Source: Mojavia pulchra JT2-VF2 (lineage in GTDB: Bacteria; Cyanobacteriota; Cyanobacteriia; Cyanobacteriales; Nostocaceae). Taken from it: DNA of 64,000 nt. The stretch spans positions 620,001 to 684,000 of the forward strand of contig JAHHHN010000001.1 of the NCBI GenBank assembly GCA_019359325.1, written 5' to 3'. Position 1 is the first letter of the stretch, and each line of letters opens with the position of its first letter. The translations under genes were made by a program, and so were the position numbers. This document shows positions 26,602-35,921 of this stretch, in pieces. A model generated the notes under the pieces. It had not been told where the DNA came from. It worked only from the letters and a program-made list of their open reading frames with translations, and did not search any database.

Positions 26602-27137
26602 AAATCCTCCTTAGCTATTTGCAGCATTTGCTGCGTCAAGACCCGTGATATACTTTGTGTTCTTCTTACTCTAGTCTCCTATGGATGTCGATATTTGAGG
26701 AACTTCCACAAGAGGCATTTGATAAGAAATATATACTCATCACACTATCCGGTGTGTCAAGAAAAGATTCCCAAAAGAAGTGCTTGGACGTAAGAGATAT
26801 TCTCAGTAATAGAAGATAGTGCTATGGACTCCCGGAAGCTTTGGAGACAAGAAAGAATAATGTCAAAATAGGAGAAATATTTTTACCTTTGATGTTTGCT
26901 CCGTTCTCGCTTCTGTCCTAATTTTATTCTGGCAATAGAGACTTCGTGATGTTAACTGGTAACTAGCTACGATGCGGGAGGTTACTCTACACTGGAATAA
27001 GAAAATGTATCGTTAAGTCAATTGGATAGCGAAGACTGAATAGTTTATTAAAACCTTTTCAGTTTCAGTTATGATGTGCGGAAATAGTGTAAAAATACTT
27101 AACTCAAAATCTGTCTGTCGCTCATGGAGTAACAAGA
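26602..27137. other. Intergenic region between divergently read genes
   Basis: 536 bases between the nucleotidyltransferase fusion (read leftward) and a small membrane protein gene (read rightward). It should hold both promoters. I see no reading frame, repeat or named RNA. Confidence 0.4.
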
Positions 27138-27335
27138 ATGGCTAATTTAATTATTTTTGGGTTAATTGCAGCTTATGGATATTTCGCTTGGAAGTTCTGG
27201 AGTGGGTTTGAGAAAACTAATTTTACCCCAACCTTGCCTAATCGAGTTGGTTTAGCTCTGTTGTGGCCTGCCTTGTTTATTACTAATAAATCCTATCGTC
27301 GCAACTTTCAAAAGGCGCTGAAGGGTAGAGATTAA
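27138..27335 (+). CDS. Small conserved-looking membrane protein
   Basis: A 65-aa protein. It opens with a hydrophobic segment (residues 2-20, ANLIIFGLIAAYGYFAWKFW) and has a second moderately hydrophobic stretch (GLALLWPALFI, about 38-48), ending basic (KSYRRNFQKALKGRD). GGAG lies 10 bases before the ATG. The regular composition, good RBS and typical cyanobacterial codon use support a real gene. I recall similar short hypothetical proteins in filamentous cyanobacteria but know no function. Confidence 0.7.
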   Translation: MANLIIFGLIAAYGYFAWKFWSGFEKTNFTPTLPNRVGLALLWPALFITNKSYRRNFQKALKGRD

Positions 27336-27633
27336 TATTAATCTACAAGTCATCGGATCTGGCGATTGCGCGGAGCGCACCTGGAGGAGGCGATCGCATA
27401 TATTTTTAGCATCAAAAAGGACTGGGGCAAAAACGTAAAACTAAACTTTATAGTCAAATTAGGTGTGGCTTTAGTGAAGATTACATCACTAAAGCCCCTT
27501 TTCCAGTTCACAACTAGATTAAGCAGCGACTTTAAAGTTTTGCTTTGCTACTTTCCTCGCAGAAAAGTAGCAAATTGACTTTGCTATTCATAATTCGTAA
27601 TTAAGCTGCCAATTCCAAATTATGGATTACAAA

Positions 27634-28050
27634 TTATCTTCTACCTCTGCCATTGGTAATCACATGGATGGCTGCACCCGCAGCTGCGCCATCGACTGCA
27701 TCGCCAAGAGTATCTTTGCCGCCGCGAGTAATCGCGCCAGCCGCTGTGCCAGCTGCTGCACCTATTCCGACATCTTGAATTATGTTACGGTTTCTGCGAT
27801 TCTTTGGCTGTCTTCTAGTACTATGTACACCATTCACAGCAGCGCCAGCTGCTGCACCTTTAACAGCATTATTAATTATAGAACCACGTCCTCTAACACC
27901 TCCAGATATCACACCAGCAGCAGCGCCAATGCCTATATCTCGTAGTATTTGGTCATCAGCAGCAGCTGGTTGAACAGGAACTAAGCTGACGCTAGCTAAA
28001 CTTGCAGCCATGAGGCCGGGTAGAAGTGTACGTTTTAAAATTCGATTCAT
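27634..28050 (-). CDS. Exported glycine/alanine-rich repeat protein
   Basis: A 138-aa protein with a clear signal peptide (MNRILKRTLLPGLMAASLAS then VSLVPVQPAAADD, cleavage after AAA). The mature part is built of two related halves: ILRDIGIGAAAGVISGGVRG and IIQDVGIGAAAGTAAGAITRG, each followed by a NAVKGAAAGAAVNGV / DAVDGAAAGAAIHVI copy. These are glycine-zipper motifs able to insert into or associate with membranes. Between them is a basic linker (STRRQPKNRRNRN). Function unknown; it could be an outer-membrane-associated or periplasmic protein. Confidence 0.8.
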   Translation of the reverse strand: MNRILKRTLLPGLMAASLASVSLVPVQPAAADDQILRDIGIGAAAGVISGGVRGRGSIINNAVKGAAAGAAVNGVHSTRRQPKNRRNRNIIQDVGIGAAAGTAAGAITRGGKDTLGDAVDGAAAGAAIHVITNGRGRR

Positions 28051-28283
28051 AGCAAGTGGTACTTTCTCGAAACATCAAAAGATTGGAGAAAAACCGCAGT
28101 TGTTGCAGTTGTATATCTTTTTATCTTTATTTTAGACAACACCAACGGTTTATTATCGTAGGATTCCCGATCTTTGCATTTACAAGAACCCGATCGCATC
28201 CACTCAAAGCAAGAATCTGAGCGACAGAGTTCTCAGTGCTGAGTTCTGAGTTGCTACCTCCCCTGCTCCCTGCTCCTCTGCTT

Positions 28284-28346
28284 CCCAATCCCCAGTCCCC
28301 AGTCCCCAATCCCCAGTCCCCAGTCCCCAGTCCCCAGTCCCCAATT
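28284..28346. repeat. Heptameric STRR array, nine CCCAGTC/CCCAATC units
   Basis: Nine head-to-tail 7-base units: CCCAATC, CCCAGTC x2, CCCAATC, CCCAGTC x4 and a last CCCAATT. The array abuts the stop codon of the YciI-like gene (28347-28349). This is the best known STRR unit of Nostoc/Anabaena-type genomes. It is not a CRISPR array since there are no spacers. Confidence 0.95.
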
Positions 28347-28616
28347 TTACATGGCCTGAATCCACTCTTTGACAAAATATTCAGTCCAGATGCCATTTTG
28401 CCAGTAGGGGTCATTTTCAATCAACTGGCGTACAGTAGCTTCATCTTCAGCTTCGTAAATACCAAAAACTTTCGTGACGTCTTTGGTAGGGCCAATGGTA
28501 ATCAGCACACCAGATTCTTTCTGTTTTGCTAATCCGTCTAAGTGGGCTTGACGATAAGGGGTACGTTTTTCCAGAACATCGTCGCAGTAAGTTCCCCACA
28601 TTATGTATTTTTGCAT
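28347..28616 (-). CDS. YciI-like protein
   Basis: An 89-aa protein from ATG 28614-28616. The frame stays open 36 codons further upstream, but only the part from MQKYIMWGTYCDD has family character. It has the ferredoxin-like YciI pattern: a first strand YIMWGTYC, then RTPYRQAHLDGLAKQKESG, then TKDVTKVFGIYEAEDEA and NDPYWQNGIWTEYFVKEW. The NDP motif and the His (AHLDGL) are the usual putative active-site residues. The biochemical role of stand-alone YciI proteins is unsettled. It lies 111 bases downstream of pheT on the same strand would be wrong: pheT is further upstream in sequence order at 28,727-31,159, same strand, so this gene follows pheT and may be co-transcribed. Confidence 0.85.
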   Translation of the reverse strand: MQKYIMWGTYCDDVLEKRTPYRQAHLDGLAKQKESGVLITIGPTKDVTKVFGIYEAEDEATVRQLIENDPYWQNGIWTEYFVKEWIQAM

Positions 28617-28726
28617 GACAACTACAGTAATCCTATTTGATTGGTAATTAACTGTGAACATAAAAGATAGGCAACAGGTTACAGAAGATAATTTGATGGC
28701 TTTACCCTCTAACCTGTTCGCCATTG

Positions 28727-31159
28727 TTAACTTCTTAAGCTAACACCAAATTTTTCTACCAAAGCTTCACGAACTCTATTGTGTACTGGTTCAACTTCGG
28801 CATCGGTAAGGGTGCGATCGCTAGCCCGGTAGATTAAGCGAAATGCCAAACTCCGTTGACCTGCAGGCACATTTTCACCGCGATATTCATCAAATAATTC
28901 CACGGATTCCAGCAATTCTTTGCCAGCTTTAGTAATTACTTTTTCAATTTCGGAAACTGAAACTTTTACAGGTGCGAAAAAGGCGATATCGCGATCGCTA
29001 GCTGGATAAGTGGAATAAGGATGAAATACTGGTGTGAGGACGTCATCTTGATCCAACGCATCTAAAAGTGCGTCTGCATCCAACTGGAACACATAAACTG
29101 AATCTGGTAAGCCTTTTTCTCGCCGCAGTTGGGGATGAAGTTGCCCAAATATACCTAGTCTGTTACCCCTGATCCACAAAGAAGCGGTGCGTCCCGGATG
29201 CAAGCGTTCATCACGGCGATCGGGTTGATATTCTACTGGCAAATCAAGTTGATGAAATACACTATCTAAAATGCCTTTAGCTTCATACCAAGTAAGGGGT
29301 TGTTCTCGACCACTTCTTGACCACTTGCTAACGGTGCGATCGCCTCCCATAATCCCAGCGATCGCTTCGGCTTCTTGCAAACCATCTTCTTGCCAGAAGA
29401 TCCGCCCAATTTCAAAACCATTGAGCGCCCCGTTTCCTTGCTCTAAGTTATATTGAAAAGCGTCAATCAACCCAGATATCAAATCGGTTCGCAGCGCCGA
29501 ATATTCTACAAACAAGGGGTTGGACAGTACTATTTGTCTGTCTTTTCCTGGTTTTACCAAAGAGTATTGGATTAATTCTGTCAGTCCTTCTGCCCGGAGG
29601 TAGGCTCGCAACTTGCGGATCAATTCTTGATCTAAAGGCAAATAGCCTGCTTCTGCTTTTTGTGGCAAGGTATCACAAAATTTGTCATAGCCGTAGAGAC
29701 GGGCAATTTCTTCAATTAAGTCAATTTCCCGTTCTAAGTCGCGGTAGCGATAGGGTGGTACAGAAACTTTCCACGAACGTTCTCCTGAAGGTGTAAGTTG
29801 ACATCCTAATGCAGTTAGAATCCGCTCAATGTCACGTTCTTCGAGTTCTCCTGTCTCCTCTCCCAAATCGACTGGCCCTAACACTTGATTAACTCGGTCT
29901 AAACGTAAAGCAATAGAACGAGTCCAGGTGGATGGATCGGGGCGAGTATCGGCAATTTCTTGACCAACAATTATGCCGCCAGCCAGTTCAGTAAACAGTG
30001 ACAAAGCGCGGCGACAGGCTACTTCCAATTCAGCCCGGTTAACGCCTCTTTCGTATCTGCCAGAGGCTTCACTTCTTAAGCCCACACTCCGGGAAGAACG
30101 GCGAATTGCTACAGAATCAAATAATGCTGCTTCTAAAACTAAGCTTTGAGTACCTTCATAGACTTCGGTTTCTTCCCCACCCATAACTCCCGCCAGTGCT
30201 ACGGGTTTATTGTTAGCAGTGATTAATAAATTTTGGGTTGAGAGGGTGCGAGTTTGTCCATCCAAAGTTTTCAGGGTTTCCCCAGCATTGGCAAAGCGAA
30301 CGCCAATATTTAAGTTGTCACTCCCAGCAACCGATTTTAGACGTTCCCGGTCAAAGGCGTGTAAGGGCTGTCCCCATTCCAACAACACATAATTAGTAAT
30401 ATCCACGACATTATTAATTGGTCGCACCCCAGCAGATAGCAGGCGTTGTTGCAACCAGCCAGGAGAAGGAGCAATTTTTACTTGTTCAATGACTGTACCA
30501 ATATAGGCAGGGCAAGCTTGCGTTTCCGAAATACTTAAAGCTAAATTTCCCCCGCCTTGGTTAATTGACACCTGACCAGGTTCGGGAATGCTCAATTTTC
30601 CACTCGTTAAAGCGGCTACTTCCCGCGCTATACCTACCATGCTCAGGGCATCAGCACGGTTAGCAGTGGCAGTTACATCTAAAATCACATCATCCAAACC
30701 CAACAAAGGACGCACATCGCTACCCAATGGCAAATTGTCCTGAGAAAAAATGTGAATTCCGTCTACATCTGTAGGTAAACCGAGTTCCTTTAAGGAACAA
30801 ATCATTCCTTGAGATTGGACACCACGCAGTTTGGCTGGTTTAATTTTTAAATCGATGTTGGGTAGGTAAGTACCCGTGGTTGCTACTGGTACATAGATAT
30901 CTGCCCGGACGTTAGCAGCACCACAGACAATATTTAAAGTCTCAGATGCACCGATATCTACTTGACAAACACTCAACTTATCAGCGTTGGGGTGGGGTTG
31001 ACGCTCAAGCACTCTGCCCACAACAACGCCATTTGCCCAAGTGCGGCGGTCTTCAATATCTTCTACTTCAAACCCAGCCATTGTCAGGGTGTGGGCTAAT
31101 TCTTCGTGGCTAAGTTTGATTTCTACTAGTTCCCGCAGCCAGTTTAGAGAAATACGCAT
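28727..31159 (-). CDS. pheT: Phenylalanyl-tRNA synthetase beta subunit
   Basis: An 810-aa PheT of normal length. It has the N-terminal segment [17 protein letters not shown], a tRNA-binding OB-fold (about 40-150), the B3/B4 editing domain (about 200-395, with [20 protein letters not shown] and HAFD), B5, the core B6/B7 domain (about 470-690, with [17 protein letters not shown]) and the C-terminal FDX-ACB anticodon-binding domain ([17 protein letters not shown]). It forms the alpha2beta2 enzyme with PheS, which is coded elsewhere. It stands without pheS, as is common in cyanobacteria. Confidence 0.97.
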   Translation of the reverse strand: MRISLNWLRELVEIKLSHEELAHTLTMAGFEVEDIEDRRTWANGVVVGRVLERQPHPNADKLSVCQVDIGASETLNIVCGAANVRADIYVPVATTGTYLPNIDLKIKPAKLRGVQSQGMICSLKELGLPTDVDGIHIFSQDNLPLGSDVRPLLGLDDVILDVTATANRADALSMVGIAREVAALTSGKLSIPEPGQVSINQGGGNLALSISETQACPAYIGTVIEQVKIAPSPGWLQQRLLSAGVRPINNVVDITNYVLLEWGQPLHAFDRERLKSVAGSDNLNIGVRFANAGETLKTLDGQTRTLSTQNLLITANNKPVALAGVMGGEETEVYEGTQSLVLEAALFDSVAIRRSSRSVGLRSEASGRYERGVNRAELEVACRRALSLFTELAGGIIVGQEIADTRPDPSTWTRSIALRLDRVNQVLGPVDLGEETGELEERDIERILTALGCQLTPSGERSWKVSVPPYRYRDLEREIDLIEEIARLYGYDKFCDTLPQKAEAGYLPLDQELIRKLRAYLRAEGLTELIQYSLVKPGKDRQIVLSNPLFVEYSALRTDLISGLIDAFQYNLEQGNGALNGFEIGRIFWQEDGLQEAEAIAGIMGGDRTVSKWSRSGREQPLTWYEAKGILDSVFHQLDLPVEYQPDRRDERLHPGRTASLWIRGNRLGIFGQLHPQLRREKGLPDSVYVFQLDADALLDALDQDDVLTPVFHPYSTYPASDRDIAFFAPVKVSVSEIEKVITKAGKELLESVELFDEYRGENVPAGQRSLAFRLIYRASDRTLTDAEVEPVHNRVREALVEKFGVSLRS

Positions 31160-31368
31160 GGAGTGTGCTTGTTTTAGGAATCGTCTTTTGCTCTCATTTT
31201 AGGCGCTTACTAGCAAGCGATCGCTGCTCAACCAGTAAGTCTTACCCATTCACTTGAACGATCCTACTACGTTGATTTGAGCAGTAAGAAGATAAATTGC
31301 GGAAATACTGTTTGGGATGTTGGATCTATCAAAGCTAAGAGCCTAAAAGATTAAGTTCCCAGGAGTGA

Positions 31369-32034
31369 ATGATGATTAACGATAAGCAATTCCAGAAATG
31401 GATTTTACATCCGGTCTTGATGGGTTTGGTAGCAGCAGGGGCGATCGCCTACAATTTTGAGGCTAATTCTGCTTTAACAAACCAAGCGAGCGCAAAAGAA
31501 GTTGTTTCACTAAAAAAGTCTACTCCCAAACCTGTATCTCAAGACCAAGCTATTTATCGGAGCGATCGCTTTCGCTTTCAGTTTGGCTACTCCCTCAAGG
31601 ATTTTGTGGTAGATAACAAAATATCTACTCCTAGCAATAATGTTGATACTCCATTGATTGCTGTTGATATCTGGACTCACAAGCACGCGCAAAGAATTCG
31701 ATCTGGGGGATATGAAGGAGGTACAGAATACCCAGCCAATGTCCGTGTATCTGTATATAGCAATAGCCGTAAATTACCTTTGCAGAAGTGGGTTAAGCAG
31801 AGTAACCAATTTGTGGCAACTCGTGAATTCAAAACTGCCAAAATTGCAGGACAAAGCGGGGTCAAATTTAAATCGAGTGGTTTATACGAAAATGAACACG
31901 TTATTTTTATCAGCCCTAAAGACTCTCGCATTATTGTTGTGTCAATATCTAAAACTGGTTATGGCAATGATGACGCTATTTACCAGAGAGCATATCAACA
32001 GATAGTGAACTCTTTCAGGTTTATAAATAGCTAG
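31369..32034 (+). CDS. Exported protein of unknown function
   Basis: A 221-aa protein. The start ATG (the first of two in tandem) is preceded by AGGAG. An N-terminal hydrophobic segment (about residues 14-29, ILHPVLMGLVAAGAIAY) acts as signal peptide or anchor, followed by a polar linker. The domain from about residue 60 (YRSDRFRFQFGYSLKDFVVD) to the end has beta-rich character with ASN-free alternation; it contains WTHKHAQRIRSG and ends YQQIVNSFRFI. That end (a QI..SF.F segment) is typical of PsbP-like or DUF1795-type domains that finish with a helix before a terminal strand. This likeness is weak. Function unknown. Confidence 0.75.
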   Translation: MMINDKQFQKWILHPVLMGLVAAGAIAYNFEANSALTNQASAKEVVSLKKSTPKPVSQDQAIYRSDRFRFQFGYSLKDFVVDNKISTPSNNVDTPLIAVDIWTHKHAQRIRSGGYEGGTEYPANVRVSVYSNSRKLPLQKWVKQSNQFVATREFKTAKIAGQSGVKFKSSGLYENEHVIFISPKDSRIIVVSISKTGYGNDDAIYQRAYQQIVNSFRFINS

Positions 32035-32037
32035 GGA

Positions 32038-32145
32038 TTATAGGTATATTTTTAAATTTTGAATGAGAGCGATCGCCTCATTCCGAATAATAAGTATTAG
32101 GGCTTCTTTTTCAGGGGTGAGTTTTTTAATTTGAGCTTGTGTCAT
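32038..32145 (-). pseudogene. N-terminal remnant of a Nostoc-type hypothetical protein
   Basis: On the minus strand an ATG at 32143-32145 opens a 35-codon frame beginning MTQAQIKKLTPEKEALI and soon reaching TAA. The opening matches what I recall as the N-terminus of a multi-copy cyanobacterial protein family (LTPEQEALIPVYREKW...), but after about 20 residues the similarity is lost and the stop comes at 32038-32040. It may be the 5' end of a gene truncated by deletion. A downstream segment of the same type of protein lies far away at 15,358-15,481. Confidence 0.5.
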
Positions 32146-32239
32146 ACAGCTTCAAGTTTAAATACTCAACCTAGAATGCCCATTTTGATTGAACAGTATT
32201 CAGTTACCTAGCAATCCATACTTTTCTGTTTATGTAGAT

Positions 32240-32341
32240 TTAGCATTTAACTAACGTTATTGGAATATGCTGACTGAAATTATTAAAATCTTTGTCTGTA
32301 GTCAGGATACTGTAATCTCTGCTAACTGCTGCTGCACAAAT
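32240..32341 (-). pseudogene. C-terminal remnant of a PIN-domain (VapC-like) toxin
   Basis: On the minus strand the frame reads ICAAAVSRDYSILTTDKDFN then NFSQHIPITLVKC and TAA (32240-32242). The LTTDKDF element with the last acidic residue of the catalytic site, followed by F..HIP, is the standard end of PIN-domain toxin nucleases. An in-frame TAA lies directly upstream of the fragment, and no N-terminal part with the first catalytic Asp is present. It is therefore an eroded toxin gene with no antitoxin beside it. Confidence 0.6.
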
Positions 32342-32349
32342 TTAGCAAA

Positions 32350-33753
32350 TCAAGCTAAATGCATAAAAACCATCTTCAGCAATTCTGCACGGGTAAATGG
32401 TTTAGTAAGATAACCAGAAGCTCCCACTAAATTTGCCTTCACTTTGTCTACCAGGCCTTTATTGGCAGTAACGAAAATAATAGGAGTATTTTTAAACATC
32501 GAATTATTGCGTATAATCCGGCACAACTCATAACCATCAATGCCTGCCATGTTCAAGTCAAGTAAAATTAGGTCTGGTTTATGCCTAATAATTGACATAA
32601 CAGCTTTTAGTGGATCGTTGATAGGAACTACAGAAAAATTTTCATCTGCTAAGAAATGGCTAATTTCTTTGAGAATAGTAGCGCTATCATCTACAGAAAC
32701 GATTTTTTGAACCTTTCTAGCGGTTACAGTAGCAGCGGTTACTCTTTCAGGAATAGGATTTATGTTATTTGGTATTGTTAATTCCTGAACTGGATATTGG
32801 GAAGGAGAATAACTTTGTGGTAGTAGCTCAATTGGAGGTATATTCTCTATAGGAATGTCTAAAAGAGCCGTGGCAGATCTGCTGCTAGGTTCTACTACAG
32901 GATCAACTAATTCCTTTTTAACTAGTTCTGTTATATATTTGGGAGATGCTGATAATTCTGTGAATGTCTTTGGTAGTTGATCAAATGGTGGATCTGGTTC
33001 ATGCAACATGATCCCACCATTGACGATGTAAGGGTATAAATTGCGAACTAATTGTATTTCATCTTGGTTCATAATTACAGCAAGATGGCGCAAGCTAAAA
33101 CCCTTCATCCAGTTAGCTAAATTGGGTTCGAGGTTGGGAAAATTTTTGTTGTGGAGTGATTTGCTAAAAAACAGGTATGGACGTTGATAGGGAGAAGAAA
33201 TTTGAGGAGCGAAAGACTGCCAACTCTGTAATCGTGCTTGGCAACGTTCAAGAATTTTTTCTACGTCAAGCCTGCAAATTTTTGGCAACCTATCGGGTAA
33301 ATTAATTAATTCATAGTTGCCTACTTTGATTAACAGCCATGATTCAATCACTTCTTTAACTAATTCTTGAATCAGTACTGCTGCTTGCGTAGGATGCAAT
33401 TTTTCTTGGCTGACAAGCCAGTCAATGGCCTGGTACTCAGGAGGCTGGTTTGTCAAATTACTATGGTGTTCTATGAACTGACTTGGTGAGTCAAGTTCAA
33501 ACATCATCCGTAATTGGACACGAGTTTCACTGGTAATTAGGGGAATTTTATCGCTGAGGCGGCGCAAATGACGTTCTAGTCGATCAAAGGGTTCGACTGA
33601 ATGGGTAGCATAAGTTATTTTTCCCTGTTCTAGGTATATTGACCAAGTAACTGAGTTAGTAAAGGTCTGTAAACAAGTACTGTCAAAACTATCAGATAAC
33701 TGTTTTAACAAACTCTGAGGACTTAGTTTAGTAAATGTGCCAGCAAGAATCAT
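32350..33753 (-). CDS. PatA/PixG-like response regulator
   Basis: A 467-aa protein with the PatA-type layout. Residues 1-90 form the PATAN/DUF4388-like domain (MILAGTFTKLSPQSLLKQLS, TWSIYLEQGKITYATHS). A helical middle follows (about 110-270, ending DQLPKTFTELS), then a Ser/Pro-rich linker, then a C-terminal receiver domain (about 347-467) with acidic pocket VSVDDSATIL, phospho-Asp399 (DLILLDLNMAGIDGYEL), Thr (IFVTANKG) and Lys (YLTKPFTRAEL). PatA-class regulators act in cyanobacterial phototaxis and in heterocyst patterning. Which applies here cannot be told; no che genes are adjacent. Remnants of two other genes lie just downstream. Confidence 0.87.
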   Translation of the reverse strand: MILAGTFTKLSPQSLLKQLSDSFDSTCLQTFTNSVTWSIYLEQGKITYATHSVEPFDRLERHLRRLSDKIPLITSETRVQLRMMFELDSPSQFIEHHSNLTNQPPEYQAIDWLVSQEKLHPTQAAVLIQELVKEVIESWLLIKVGNYELINLPDRLPKICRLDVEKILERCQARLQSWQSFAPQISSPYQRPYLFFSKSLHNKNFPNLEPNLANWMKGFSLRHLAVIMNQDEIQLVRNLYPYIVNGGIMLHEPDPPFDQLPKTFTELSASPKYITELVKKELVDPVVEPSSRSATALLDIPIENIPPIELLPQSYSPSQYPVQELTIPNNINPIPERVTAATVTARKVQKIVSVDDSATILKEISHFLADENFSVVPINDPLKAVMSIIRHKPDLILLDLNMAGIDGYELCRIIRNNSMFKNTPIIFVTANKGLVDKVKANLVGASGYLTKPFTRAELLKMVFMHLA

Positions 33754-34329
33754 ATTTTGGAGTTTTCCGGGAAATCAAATTGAACTAAGGTAAATCTGAA
33801 GTAAGGCAATGAAGCATTTCTCAGTTGTAATTTTTCTTTAAAGACAAATTATTTTTGCGAAAAAAAATATATATATGTTACAAGCTACAAAAATCACACT
33901 ATGGATAGTTGGTGACTTTTTGCACAGCATACTGAAGCCTGGTAATTTCAGAGCACTTGTGCTTGACAGTTGTGATGTTGATCAAAGAGGAATTCTAACG
34001 CTGATGCTTTTAAGTCAAATTTATATTTTTTATATAAAGAAAGTGTTTTCTACATCAAACCTTTAATCTTCTGCGTAGGCGAATGTACGTAAGTGTTGTA
34101 TTCTAGGATTAATCTATATGAATTTTTAAAGATGGAATAATAAAGGTAATGCAAACCTTACCAAATTGACTTTTACTGAATTAAGTACTACTTAAGTTTT
34201 CCCTAAATATGTAGATAATTAAGTGGCAATAATCTGTTGAATTAAAGATTAAATCATCGGCTACAAAACACCATCCATGTAGTCATTGTGGTGCTATAAA
34301 CTATATACTTTAGAGAAAAGGAAAAAACT
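33754..34329. other. AT-rich intergenic region before the VWA-PP2C-kinase triad
   Basis: 576 bases. It contains homopolymer runs (near 33,860, an A-run followed by TA alternation) and no gene I would defend. It should hold the promoter of the triad (plus strand) and of the PatA-like gene (minus strand). Confidence 0.4.
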
Positions 34330-35031
34330 TTGAATTTTAACATAACACCAAAAGTTATGCCTGATACATTAAGACTAGATGAAGTAGTTGAATTTGCGGA
34401 AAACCCAGAACCGCGTTGTCCTTGCGTATTATTACTCGATACATCTGGGTCTATGCAAGGAGATGCCATTGAAGCTTTAAATCAAGGTTTGCTGAGTTTG
34501 AAGGATGAATTAATCAAAAATTCCTTGGCAGCTCGACGGGTAGAAGTTGCAATAGTTACATTCGATAGTAATGTCAATGTAGTACAAGATTTTGTGACTG
34601 CTGATTTATTCAATCCGCCAATCTTGACAGCGCAGGGATTAACTACGATGGGCGGGGGAATTCATAAAGCTTTAGACTTGATTCAAGAGCGCAAATCTCA
34701 ATATCGCGCCAACGGCATAGCTTACTATCGTCCTTGGGTATTCATGATTACTGATGGAGAGCCGCAAGGTGAGCTAGACCATGTGGTAGAGCAAGCAACC
34801 AAGCGACTGCAAGGGGATGAAGCCAATAAGCGAGTAGCCTTTTTTACAGTTGGTGTAGAAAATGCGAATATGGCGCGCTTAAATCAAATAGGTGTGCGTA
34901 CTCCCCTGAAGCTCAAAGGACTCAACTTTATAGAAATGTTTGTCTGGCTATCAGCTAGTATGTCAGCTGTTTCCCACTCACAGATAGAGGAACAGGTGGC
35001 ACTACCGCCTATTGGTTGGGGCACTGTTTAA
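34330..35031 (+). CDS. VWA-domain protein, TerY/YegL-like
   Basis: A 233-aa single von Willebrand A domain. The MIDAS metal site is complete: DTSGSMQG (D-x-S-x-S, about residues 37-43), the Thr in GLTTMGGGIHKAL (about 104-106) and the Asp in MITDGEPQGE (about 140). The C-terminal part LKLKGLNFIEMFVWLSASMSAVS is typical of TerY/YegL-type VWA proteins. TTG at 34330 is taken as start because AAGGA stands about seven bases before it. The ATG at 34357 lacks a visible RBS. It is the first gene of a triad with a PP2C phosphatase and a kinase-like protein, and the VWA domain is thought to bridge the enzyme pair to a client; that role is inferred from the family. Confidence 0.9.
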   Translation: MNFNITPKVMPDTLRLDEVVEFAENPEPRCPCVLLLDTSGSMQGDAIEALNQGLLSLKDELIKNSLAARRVEVAIVTFDSNVNVVQDFVTADLFNPPILTAQGLTTMGGGIHKALDLIQERKSQYRANGIAYYRPWVFMITDGEPQGELDHVVEQATKRLQGDEANKRVAFFTVGVENANMARLNQIGVRTPLKLKGLNFIEMFVWLSASMSAVSHSQIEEQVALPPIGWGTV

Positions 35032-35080
35032 TAGACATCGCAGCTTGATATTCACACAGCTAGCTGTTGCAAAAAAATCT

Positions 35081-35863
35081 ATGAACACATCAAAACAGAT
35101 CCCTCAATGGCAGGTAGTAGCTGCATCTGTATGTGGTACTAGCCACTTAAAAAACCAAGAGCTGTGTCAGGATGCTCACCACTGGCAGATATTGCCAGAT
35201 AATGTTTTGGTGGCCGCCGCAGCAGATGGTGCGGGTTCTGCCAGCCAGGGAAAAGTCGGAGCAATGGTTGCTGTAGAAGCAGCAATAGAAAATATATCTA
35301 TTAAAGAAATCACTCGTCATCTCCTTGCGGATGATGATGTGGTGAAGTCGCTGTTGACTGAGGCTATGCTAGCCGCTAAAAAAGCGGTGGAGGATGAGGC
35401 GAGTGCGTCTAACAAACAGCCTCAAGATTTAGCAACTACCTTAATTCTTATGGTCGCCACTCCAGAGGTGGTAGCTGTGGCACAGATTGGTGATGGTTTA
35501 GCCGTAGCCAGGGATAGCATAGGCAACCTACTGGCACTGACAATACCGGACAATGGCGAATATATCAACGAAACCACTTTTTTAACTTCGCCTGGTGCCT
35601 TAGAAACAGCACAGATGAGATTATTGCGTGAAACTATAGTCAATGTCGGTGTACTCACCGATGGACTACAAATGTTAGCTTTGAATATGGTTGTTGGCGA
35701 ACCTCACAAACCATTCTTCTTTCCTTTGTTCGACTTTGTAGCGAATACCCAGGATAAGACTGTGGCCAAAGAGCAGTTGGTGAGGTTTCTAGGCTCTGAG
35801 CGGATTACGCAACGTACCGATGATGATTTGACACTCATCATAGCTGCATTCAGCAAACCATAA
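35081..35863 (+). CDS. PP2C-type protein phosphatase (PphC/YegK-like)
   Basis: A 260-aa phosphatase from ATG 35081 (MNTSKQIPQ). The frame is open further upstream to a TTG at 35012 that would overlap the VWA gene by 20 bases. The metal-binding acids of PP2C are present: QDAHHW (about residue 28), AADGAGSASQGKVGA (about 45-59), AQIGDGLAVA, and near the end RTDDDLTLIIA. The domain is compact and lacks the usual long flap, as in the PphC-like subfamily. It presumably reverses phosphorylation by the kinase coded 58 bases downstream. Confidence 0.9.
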   Translation: MNTSKQIPQWQVVAASVCGTSHLKNQELCQDAHHWQILPDNVLVAAAADGAGSASQGKVGAMVAVEAAIENISIKEITRHLLADDDVVKSLLTEAMLAAKKAVEDEASASNKQPQDLATTLILMVATPEVVAVAQIGDGLAVARDSIGNLLALTIPDNGEYINETTFLTSPGALETAQMRLLRETIVNVGVLTDGLQMLALNMVVGEPHKPFFFPLFDFVANTQDKTVAKEQLVRFLGSERITQRTDDDLTLIIAAFSKP

Positions 35864-35921
35864 GCAAGGATTGTGCCGGATTCGGCATTTTTAAGTAACC
35901 ATCGTTAATTGTGACTACATC

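Noticed and set aside
27366-27578. 70-codon frame after the small membrane protein gene
   Set aside because: It begins in a HIP1-containing repeat-like stretch and has no features of a real protein.
28284-28346. Regular repeat resembling a small CRISPR array
   Set aside because: Units are seven bases long, directly adjacent and without spacers; it is an STRR array.
28347-28724. Longer YciI-like protein with 36 extra N-terminal residues
   Set aside because: The added part has no family character, and the domain begins exactly at the internal ATG 28,614-28,616.
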